Shown here one piece after another: positions 1 through 5,512 of a DNA stretch of 9,644 nt. Made by a program: the position numbers and the translations under genes. The DNA comes from Streptosporangiaceae bacterium (GTDB taxonomy: Bacteria > Actinomycetota > Actinomycetes > Streptosporangiales > Streptosporangiaceae). The notes below the pieces were generated by a model, which made no database searches, had not been told where the DNA came from, and worked only from the letters and a program-made list of their open reading frames with translations. Position 1 is the first letter of the stretch. Each line of letters opens with the position of its first letter. The DNA lies in contig JASHQP010000671.1 of the NCBI GenBank assembly GCA_030039095.1, forward strand, positions 1 to 9,644, written 5' to 3'.

Positions 1-1023
1 GGCGGCAGCGGCGGGGACGCATCGACCGCATCGGCCCCGGCGACCGCACCGGCCCCGGCGGCCCCGGCGGCCGGCCAGCGGCCCCGGGTGATCGCGGTCG
101 TGGTCACCTACAACCGGCGGGACCTGCTGCTGGAGGCACTCGCCGCGGTCCTGGCGCAGACCCGGCCCGCGGACGCCGTGATCGTTGTCGACAACGCCTC
201 GACGGACGGCGCGGCCGCCGCGGTGCGCAGGCAGTTCCCATCGGTCCAGGTGGCCGAGCTGGCCCGCAACACCGGCGGCGCGGGCGGCTTCGCCTCCGGC
301 ATCGCGCTGGCCCTGGACGCGTCCGCCGACCTCGTCTGGCTCATGGATGACGACACGGTGCCCGAGCCGGGAGCGCTGCAGGCCCTGCTCGAGGCCCGCG
401 AGAGCCATCCCGCCTCCCCGGCCCGGCCGTACCGTCCCCCGGCGCTGCTCGCCAGCCGCGTGGTGTGGACCGACGGGCGCGCCCACCCGATGAACACCCC
501 CCGGGCCAAGCCGTTCGCCGGCCGGGCCGAGCGCGAGGCAGCCGCGGCGGCCGGGTGCGTGCCGATCCGGTCGGCGTCGTTCGTCTCGGTGCTCGTCGAC
601 GCGGGCGTCTGCCGGGAGCGTGGCCTGCCGCAGGCGGACTACTTCCTGTGGAACGACGACTTCGAGTTCACCACCCGGGTGCTGCGCGGCAACGTCGGCC
701 TGCTCTGCCCGGCGAGCACCGTGGTACACAAGACCGCGGTCTTCGGCGCCACCGACCATGATCCCGGCCAGCGCTTCTTCTACGAGGTCAGAAACAAGAT
801 CTGGACGCTGAGGACCCGTGCGCCGCTGGCGCCCCTCGAGCGCGTTCTGTACGGGGGCTCCACCCTGCGCCGCTGGGCGCGGACGTTCGCCACGTCGCGG
901 GACCGCCGGGCGCTAGGCCAGTGCCTGATCAAGGGCGCCGCCGCCGGCGTGCGCACCAGCCCGCGGCCGACCGCCGAGGTGCTCGCCGCCGCCGGCCTGA
1001 AGTCGCGTTTTTCAAAGATCTAG
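1..1023 (+). CDS. Family 2 glycosyltransferase (GlfT1-like), 5' end outside window
   Basis: A GT-A fold, inverting glycosyltransferase that would transfer a sugar from a nucleotide-sugar donor, probably at the cytoplasmic membrane face during cell-wall or polysaccharide assembly. Numbering from the GTG at 88: the first strand reads VVVTYNR (4-10), then VVDNAS (33-38), the glycine-rich NTGGAGGF (61-68), the metal/donor-binding DDD (87-89), and an acceptor-side WNDDFEF (188-194) followed by H214. The NTGGAGGF plus WLMDDD combination resembles the actinobacterial galactofuranosyl/rhamnosyl transferases of the GlfT1 type, which are about 300 aa; specificity is inferred only. The GTG at 88 has no ribosome site and would begin directly on the first strand. 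The frame is open to base 1 and encodes an Ala/Pro/Thr-rich stretch with 26 of 29 codons ending in G or C, so the true start probably lies upstream. The stop codon sits in a hairpin arm. Confidence 0.85.
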   Translation, partial: GGSGGDASTASAPATAPAPAAPAAGQRPRVIAVVVTYNRRDLLLEALAAVLAQTRPADAVIVVDNASTDGAAAAVRRQFPSVQVAELARNTGGAGGFASGIALALDASADLVWLMDDDTVPEPGALQALLEARESHPASPARPYRPPALLASRVVWTDGRAHPMNTPRAKPFAGRAEREAAAAAGCVPIRSASFVSVLVDAGVCRERGLPQADYFLWNDDFEFTTRVLRGNVGLLCPASTVVHKTAVFGATDHDPGQRFFYEVRNKIWTLRTRAPLAPLERVLYGGSTLRRWARTFATSRDRRALGQCLIKGAAAGVRTSPRPTAEVLAAAGLKSRFSKI

Positions 1024-1070
1024 GAGACTTTCGCGCAGCATCTGCCCGTAACTCTCCTAGATCTCGAAAA
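1008..1070. terminator. Hairpin between convergent genes, probable bidirectional terminator
   Basis: AGATCTAGGAGA (1016-1027) and TCTCCTAGATCT (1053-1064) form a perfect 12-bp inverted repeat. Outside it, TTTTC (1009-1013) pairs with GAAAA (1066-1070) across a small internal loop, and several further pairs can form inside. The glycosyltransferase stop codon TAG (1021-1023) lies in the left arm. No clean U-run follows on either strand, which is common for actinobacterial terminators. It sits between a plus-strand gene ending at 1023 and a minus-strand gene ending at 1108, so termination in both directions is the simplest role. Confidence 0.7.
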
Positions 1071-1107
1071 TCGAACGCCTGATGGCGCGGCTGAGCCTCT
1101 CACAGCA

Positions 1108-1596
1108 TCACCCCGCGCGCGGGCACTGCGCGCGCTTGCCCGACTCGGCCACGCTCTCGGCCAGCGACCAGTTGAGCCGGGCCAGCGCGGCCGCGAGGCC
1201 GGCCTGATCATCGCCGTCCCAGTCGCTCACCAGCGCCTCGATGCACCGCAGCCGCTCGTGCTTCACGTCGGCCATGCAGCGGCGCCCCTCGCCGGTCAGC
1301 GTGATGCTCGACGACCGGCCGTCGGCGGGGTCGCGGCTGCGCTCGATCAGCCCGCCGCGCTCCAGCGGGGCGATCTGCCGGGTGACCGTCGACGCGTCCA
1401 GGTGCAGGGCCTGGGCCAGCGCGTTGGTGCTCATGGGCCCGCGGTCGTCGAGGACGCGCATCGCGAGGTAGCCGGCCCGGTCCACGCGCACGTACAGCGA
1501 GCTGCGCCGGCCGAACGTCTCGAGGTGACGGACCAGCTTGGCGAGCTCGAGCTCGATGGTCCCAATGGCGTCGGTGCCATCTGGCCTGTTATCCAC
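1108..1596 (-). CDS. MarR-family transcriptional regulator
   Basis: A 162-aa winged-helix DNA-binding protein, the usual MarR length. The order is an N-terminal dimerisation helix (about 12-50), a helix-turn-helix with the family pattern STNALAQALHLDASTVTRQI (56-75), a wing with the conserved DPADGRSSSITLT (89-101), and a C-terminal dimerisation helix (107-150). MarR proteins bind palindromic operators as dimers and usually release DNA on binding a small phenolic or other ligand. The GTG start at 1596 has a GGAG about 12 nt upstream (1609-1612); no better start is visible. The gene is divergent from the membrane transporter at 1736, and the pair fits repressor control of a transporter. The ligand is unknown. 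Confidence 0.9.
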   Translation of the reverse strand: MDNRPDGTDAIGTIELELAKLVRHLETFGRRSSLYVRVDRAGYLAMRVLDDRGPMSTNALAQALHLDASTVTRQIAPLERGGLIERSRDPADGRSSSITLTGEGRRCMADVKHERLRCIEALVSDWDGDDQAGLAAALARLNWSLAESVAESGKRAQCPRAG

Positions 1597-1637
1597 TACG
1601 CCAATCAGCTCCGTCGCGGTATGCTGACCAAGATAGC

Positions 1638-1648
1638 TGTATGATACA
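1638..1648. promoter_or_regulatory. Candidate MarR operator overlapping -10 elements
   Basis: TGTATGATACA is a perfect 5-1-5 inverted repeat between the divergent MarR and transporter genes. Symmetry continues weakly outward (9 of 13 pairs match around base 1643). The plus strand reads TATGAT (1640-1645) and the minus strand TATCAT (1646-1641), both plausible -10 hexamers, so a bound dimer would cover the promoters in both directions. No convincing -35 boxes are visible. A nested ACATGT (1646-1651) is also palindromic. The operator assignment is inferred from position and symmetry. Confidence 0.45.
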
Positions 1649-1680
1649 TGTGTTTTCTGGGCAGAACTTCATGAAAAGCA

Positions 1681-1698
1681 GTCTGCGGGCAGGCAGAC
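1681..1698 (+). repeat. Small hairpin in transporter 5' leader
   Basis: GTCTGC (1681-1686) and GCAGAC (1693-1698) form a 6-bp stem around a 6-nt GGGCAG loop, 37 nt before the transporter start. It would lie in the leader if transcription begins near the TATGAT box. It may be incidental in GC-rich DNA; no known riboswitch is recognised. Confidence 0.25.
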
Positions 1699-1735
1699 GG
1701 GAACGGGCCTTTCGGGAGCGGGGTTAGCGGGGACC

Positions 1736-2668
1736 ATGGTTTTCGTATTGGCCTTGGCCGCTGCCCTCGCTAACGCCCTGACCAGCGTGTTCCAGCGGAA
1801 GGGCATCGAGGCGGCGCCTCCCGCCGCCACGCTGCGGTTCAGCCTGATCACGTACGCGGTGCGCCGCGGGATCTGGCTCGCCGGGTTCGCGCTGATGATC
1901 ATCTCGTTCCTGCTCCAGGCCGTGGCTCTGCACCTGGGCCGGCTGTCCGAGGTCCAGCCGATCCTGACCACCGAGCTGGTGTTCCTCGTCGTCGTGCTGG
2001 TGGCCTGGTTCGGGTTCCGGATGGGCACCCGCGAGTGGACCGGCGTGATCGCCGTGACCGCCGGCCTGGCCGGGTTCCTCTACTTCGCCGACCCGGTGGA
2101 CGGAACGCTGTCCCCGCCCCTGTGGGAGTGGCTGATCGCCCTCAGCGCCTGCGCCGGCGGCATCGTGATCGCGACCGCGCTCGCGCTGCGCGGCCCGCGC
2201 TGGTGGCGGGCTGCGATGTTCGGGACCGCGGCGTCGATCAGCTTCGCGTTCACCGCGGCCTGCACGAAGGTGGTGTCCGGGTTCGCCGCGTCCGACTGGA
2301 CCGGCCTGTACCGGCACTGGCAGACCTACGCGCTGGCCGTGTTCGGGGCGCTCGCCGTGTTCCTGGCCCAGAACGCGATTCACGCGGGCCCGCTCGTCGC
2401 CTCGCAGTCCACGATCGTCCTCGTCGACCCCGTGGCCAGCATCCTGGTCGGCGTCGGCCTGTTCGGCGACAACCTGCGCACCACCGGCGCGTGGGGGCCG
2501 CTCGAGGCGCTGTCGCTGCTGGCCATGGTCGCCGGCGCGGTCGTGCTCGCGCACTCCCCGCTGGTAGCGGGGCTGAAGGCGGGCAGCGACCAGTCCTCCG
2601 AGATGCTGTCGCACCACTCGCACCACGGCGGGATGTCCGACGCGGCCTGCCCGTCGCCCCCCTCGTAA
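1736..2668 (+). CDS. DMT-superfamily membrane transporter (EamA/NIPA-like)
   Basis: A 310-aa integral membrane protein with about nine hydrophobic segments (roughly residues 1-18, 45-67, 76-96, 100-117, 131-151, 158-183, 194-215, 222-244, 256-274). The opening segment followed by SVFQRKGIEAAP (17-28) and the QPILTTELVF motif (74-83) resemble the NIPA/EamA branch of the drug/metabolite transporter superfamily, whose members export metabolites or move Mg2+ and other divalent cations. The second half starting near 158 looks like the second half of the internal duplication. The cytoplasmic-looking tail (from about 280) carries a histidine cluster, HHSHHGG (293-299). The ATG at 1736 has only a close GGGGA (1729-1733) and a distant GGAG (1715-1718) upstream; TTG at 1748 is an alternative. 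The divergent MarR gene suggests ligand-induced expression. Substrate unknown. Confidence 0.8.
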   Translation: MVFVLALAAALANALTSVFQRKGIEAAPPAATLRFSLITYAVRRGIWLAGFALMIISFLLQAVALHLGRLSEVQPILTTELVFLVVVLVAWFGFRMGTREWTGVIAVTAGLAGFLYFADPVDGTLSPPLWEWLIALSACAGGIVIATALALRGPRWWRAAMFGTAASISFAFTAACTKVVSGFAASDWTGLYRHWQTYALAVFGALAVFLAQNAIHAGPLVASQSTIVLVDPVASILVGVGLFGDNLRTTGAWGPLEALSLLAMVAGAVVLAHSPLVAGLKAGSDQSSEMLSHHSHHGGMSDAACPSPPS

Positions 2669-2702
2669 ACCCAGGGGCCGCAACGCGACGCTCCGCCGCC
2701 GG

Positions 2703-3905
2703 TCAGGTCGGGTCGGGGGCAAGCCGTGCGAGCCGCCTGCCCGCCTCGTGCAGCGTGCTGAGCCTCTTGCTGTAGGAGAACCGGATCTTGGAGCGGCCGA
2801 GCTCGCGCCGCGAGTAGAACGACGAGCCCGGCACGCTGGCCACGCCGACCTCGCGGGTGAGCGCGCGCGCCGTCGCGGTGTCGTCGCCCATGCCCAGCAC
2901 CGACGCGTCGCACATGACGTAGTAGGCGCCAGACGGCGTGGACGCCGGTTCGAGCCCGGCCGTGGCCAGGATGTCCAGCATGAGGTCGCGGCGCTCGGTG
3001 TAGTCGGCGGCCAGCTGGTCATAGTAGGAACCCGGCAGCCGCAGCGCCACCGCCCCGGCCTCCTGGAACGGCGTCGGCGCCCCGACCGTGACGAAGTCGT
3101 GCACGCGGCGGATCGCGTTGGTCAGGTCGGGCGGCGCGATCGCCCAGCCGACCCGCCAGCCGGTGACCGCGTAGCTCTTGGACAGCGCGCTGATCGTGAT
3201 CGTGCGGTCCTCCATGCCCGCGACCGTGGCCATCGGGATGTGCCGCGCGCCGTCGTAGACGATGTGCTCGTAGATCTCGTCGGTGATCGCCAGCACCCCG
3301 TGCCGCTGGCACAGCCGGGCGATCGCGGCCAGCTCCTCCGCGCTGAATACCTTGCCGGTCGGGTTGCCCGGCGTGTTGATCACGATCGCGCGGGTCCGGC
3401 TGGTGAACGCGGCGGCGAGCTCGGCCTCGTCGAACGACCAGCCGGGCTCGCGCAGGGTGACGTAACGCGGCACCGCTCCGGCGATCGCCGCGGCCGCCCC
3501 GTAGTTCTCGTAGAACGGCTCGAAGACGATCACTTCCTGGCCCGGGTCGACGCAGCCGACCATCGCGGCGATCATGGCTTCCGTGGCGCCGCAGGTCACG
3601 CACACGTCGCGTTCAGGGTCGACGACCATCGCGTAGTGCTGGCGGTACTTGTCCGCGAGCGCCTCGCGAATCGAGACCTGCCCCCAGGTGATCGGATACT
3701 GGTTCAGGTCCTCCTCGATCGCGGCGACCGCGGCCCTCTTGACCTGGTCAGGGGCGGGGAAGTCGGGAAAGCCCTGGGCCAGGTTGATCGCGTTGTGCTG
3801 CAGCGCGAGCCTGGTCATCTCCCTGATCACCGACTCGGTCAGCGACGCTGCGGTCGCCGATACCGTCTGCGGCGCGGTCGCGCGGCCATTGGCCTCAGCC
3901 GCCAT
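2703..3905 (-). CDS. Class I/II PLP-dependent aminotransferase (KAT/glutamine-transaminase type)
   Basis: A 400-aa fold-type I aminotransferase, full length for the family. Visible motifs are NLAQGFPDFP (41-50), typical of kynurenine/glutamine transaminase K and methionine aminotransferases, GATEA (106-110), NTPGNPTG (177-184, with cofactor-binding N181), TDEIY (208-212, with D209 for the pyridine nitrogen and Y212), ALSKSYAVTGWRVGW (240-254, with Schiff-base lysine K243), and R375 in KIRFSYS for the substrate carboxylate. It would exchange an amino acid with a 2-oxoacid in the cytoplasm. The ATG at 3905 follows GGGAGAGGTGAC with good spacing and overlaps the end of the creatininase-like gene by 11 nt, implying translational coupling. 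As last gene of the five-gene operon it probably handles the amino acid released by that hydrolase. The exact substrate is not determinable. Confidence 0.92.
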   Translation of the reverse strand: MAAEANGRATAPQTVSATAASLTESVIREMTRLALQHNAINLAQGFPDFPAPDQVKRAAVAAIEEDLNQYPITWGQVSIREALADKYRQHYAMVVDPERDVCVTCGATEAMIAAMVGCVDPGQEVIVFEPFYENYGAAAAIAGAVPRYVTLREPGWSFDEAELAAAFTSRTRAIVINTPGNPTGKVFSAEELAAIARLCQRHGVLAITDEIYEHIVYDGARHIPMATVAGMEDRTITISALSKSYAVTGWRVGWAIAPPDLTNAIRRVHDFVTVGAPTPFQEAGAVALRLPGSYYDQLAADYTERRDLMLDILATAGLEPASTPSGAYYVMCDASVLGMGDDTATARALTREVGVASVPGSSFYSRRELGRSKIRFSYSKRLSTLHEAGRRLARLAPDPT

Positions 3906-4707
3906 GAGCTGTCACCTCTCCCTGCCCCGCCGGGTGCTGCGGGAATTCGTGGCCGAGGATGTCGCAGATCCGGTCGGTGAGCACACCGGCAAGGTACCGC
4001 CCGATCTCGGGTGACGCGGGATCGGAGCGCCACGGCACGCCGTTGGGCGGGACCACGTCGTCCGGCGTCGGGAAGATGTCGTACGCCACCGCGCGCGGCG
4101 TGCCGCCCTTGCCCTTCAGCGACGAGCGCACCAGGTCCGGGCGGAGCTCCTCCATCAGCGACGTCTCGGCCACCCCGGCGTGCTCAGCCTCCCAGCCGGG
4201 GAACTCGTCGGTGAAGATCCGGTCCATGTCCTCCGGCCTGACCTGCTCCCACCAGTTGACCAGGATCGCCTTGCAGGTCTGCCGGTACGGCTCGATGGCC
4301 TCGGTGAGCGCTTCGTAGACCGGCGTGGCGTTCTCGTAGTGGCCGTTCAGGCACGCGATGCGGCGGAACCCGTTGCGGAAGAACTCGGACGCGGTGTCAT
4401 GGACCACGCTGATCAGCGTCCGGCCGGTGAGGCCGGTGGAGCCCGCGAGGTTCCGCCCGCCGCCGCCGCTGCGAGGCGACGACCGGGCGGCGTAGCACAT
4501 GGCGGGCGCCACGACCGCACCGTGCCGCCTCGCCACCCGGCGGGCGAGCTCGAACGCCACGATCGCGTCGGTGGCGAGCGGCAGGTGCGGGCCGTGCGCC
4601 TCGATCGCTCCGATCGGGATGATGAGCACGCGCCCGGCCTGCTGCGCGGCCTGCGCCTCGGTCCAGGTCAGGTGCTCGAGCAGCAGATCCTGGTCATGCT
4701 CGCTCAT
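3895..4707 (-). CDS. Creatininase-family metal-dependent amidohydrolase
   Basis: A 270-aa cytoplasmic enzyme of the creatininase family, close to the usual 250-270 aa. Two-metal ligands of creatininase are recognisable: E36 and H38 in IGAIEAHGPHLPLATD (32-47), D47, then H123 and E125 in LNGHYEN (120-126). The NGHYEN version matches creatininase proper; many relatives (for example MftE-type) read NGHGGN. The EHAGVAETSLM segment also agrees. Creatininase interconverts creatinine and creatine, and relatives hydrolyse other cyclic or formyl amides. No creatinase or sarcosine oxidase is in view, so the substrate may differ. The ATG at 4707 follows GGGAGAGGTGAC. The frame is open further upstream to 4923, but that part is arginine/proline-rich and lies inside the preceding gene. 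The preceding stop is 7 nt away. Confidence 0.9.
   Translation of the reverse strand: MSEHDQDLLLEHLTWTEAQAAQQAGRVLIIPIGAIEAHGPHLPLATDAIVAFELARRVARRHGAVVAPAMCYAARSSPRSGGGGRNLAGSTGLTGRTLISVVHDTASEFFRNGFRRIACLNGHYENATPVYEALTEAIEPYRQTCKAILVNWWEQVRPEDMDRIFTDEFPGWEAEHAGVAETSLMEELRPDLVRSSLKGKGGTPRAVAYDIFPTPDDVVPPNGVPWRSDPASPEIGRYLAGVLTDRICDILGHEFPQHPAGQGEVTAHGG
3911..3922 (-). promoter_or_regulatory. Ribosome-binding site of the aminotransferase (shared 12-mer)
   Basis: The minus strand reads GGGAGAGGTGAC, placing GAGGTGA 7 nt before the ATG at 3905. It lies inside the last codons of the creatininase-like gene. The same 12-mer precedes the creatininase-like start at 4707 (4714-4725). Confidence 0.8.
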
Positions 4708-4713
4708 CGCGGC

Positions 4714-4725
4714 GTCACCTCTCCC
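4714..4725 (-). promoter_or_regulatory. Ribosome-binding site of the creatininase-like gene (shared 12-mer)
   Basis: The minus strand reads GGGAGAGGTGAC, identical to 3911-3922. The TGA inside it is the stop codon of the upstream nucleotidyltransferase-like gene, so ribosomes would terminate on the Shine-Dalgarno sequence of the next gene. This decides the ATG at 4707 over upstream starts. Confidence 0.8.
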
Positions 4726-5512
4726 GTAGCCCTGCGTCGCCCTGGCCCTGCTGCTCGGCGTCGCCGACATCCTCGTACCAGCGCACCCTGGTCCCGACGC
4801 GGGCGCGCGCCTTCCAGCGCAGCGACTTCGGCGCCTGCTCGATGCGCTCGCGCAGCTCGCCGGCCCGGGCCGCACCCGTGGCCGCGACGTCCCCGGCAGA
4901 GGACCACCCGGCCAGCAGCTCACCGGCCAGCGTGAGGTTCGCCGTCGCGGTGTGGCACAGTCCCCAGTCGTGCCCGGTCAGGCCCAGCACCCGCCCGGCG
5001 TCGAGCTGGTCGAGCGGGTGCGCCGCGAGCAGCGCACCGATGTCCTTGACGTCCTTCTCGGTGATCTCGTGGATCTGCAGCTTGGACAGCAGCAGGTCGG
5101 CCGCTGGCGCGGCCGGCCCGGCGCCGCCCAGCTGGCCCTTGAAGTCGATCGTGTGCGACATCCGCAGCACGTCGAGGAACACGTCGATCTTGGTCGCGGC
5201 CGCGTGCCCGGTGTAGATCAGCCGGTCGATCCCGTACTCCTGGCTGAACGCGACACTTGGGTCGGCGGCGTAGCCGAGGTCAGCGAACATCCGTCCCAGC
5301 TCGCGCTCCTGCTTGCGGTACGCGAAGAAGTCCAGGTCGCGCGGGAGGTCCCGGCCGAGCGCCACGGCCCCGGCGCAGCAGGCCGGGCAGTGCCGCAGAA
5401 TGCCGGCCGAGCCGGCCAGCCGCAGGGCCAGCCCGCGGCCCGCCGACTCGGCCAGGATCCCGTCCGCCTCCTGGAGCAGCGGCGCCGCGGCGGCCGGCGG
5501 GCCCTCATTCAA
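4715..5512 (-). CDS. Predicted nucleotidyltransferase-fold protein (AbiEii-like), TTG start
   Basis: A 265-aa protein with the outline of a minimal nucleotidyltransferase. LRLAGSAGIL (30-39) sits in the place of the family's glycine-serine loop. RDLPRDLDFF (54-63) supplies a D59-x-D61 pair and TKIDVFL (107-113) a third acidic residue, D110. ADLLLSKLQIHEITEKDVKD (138-157) resembles the K...KD.D helix of AbiEii/DUF1814-type enzymes. The C-terminal part (about 170-265) has a basic PKSLRWKARARVGTRVRWYE segment and an acidic tail, which I do not recognise. Such folds transfer nucleotides to RNA, proteins or small molecules; no partner antitoxin is beside it. The start is TTG at 5512, 7 nt after AAGGAG (5525-5520), overlapping the permease stop by 8 nt. 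An ATG at 5508 is in another frame and encodes an arginine-rich shadow. Family assignment is by motif only. Confidence 0.6.
   Translation of the reverse strand: MNEGPPAAAAPLLQEADGILAESAGRGLALRLAGSAGILRHCPACCAGAVALGRDLPRDLDFFAYRKQERELGRMFADLGYAADPSVAFSQEYGIDRLIYTGHAAATKIDVFLDVLRMSHTIDFKGQLGGAGPAAPAADLLLSKLQIHEITEKDVKDIGALLAAHPLDQLDAGRVLGLTGHDWGLCHTATANLTLAGELLAGWSSAGDVAATGAARAGELRERIEQAPKSLRWKARARVGTRVRWYEDVGDAEQQGQGDAGLRER

Noticed and set aside
1724..3022. 432-codon minus-strand open frame
   Set aside because: It is antisense to the transporter and out of frame with the aminotransferase; the product is low-complexity and Arg/Gly/His-rich with no motif.
2748..3980. 410-codon plus-strand open frame
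   Set aside because: It is the antisense shadow of the aminotransferase, rich in Arg, Asp and Gly, with no recognisable domain.
4708..4923. N-terminal extension of the creatininase-like protein
   Set aside because: The frame is open, but the extension is Arg/Pro/Ser-rich, lies wholly inside the preceding gene, and the ATG at 4707 has a strong ribosome site and fits family length.
5218..5508. 96-codon frame from the ATG overlapping the permease stop
   Set aside because: The product is Arg/Ala/Pro/Ser-rich with no motif. The neighbouring frame from TTG 5512 has the nucleotidyltransferase-like motifs and the better ribosome site.
4715..5512. Type IV toxin-antitoxin or abortive-infection module
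   Set aside because: Only the nucleotidyltransferase-like half is present. No antitoxin-like DNA-binding gene is adjacent, and both neighbours are metabolic genes in the same operon.
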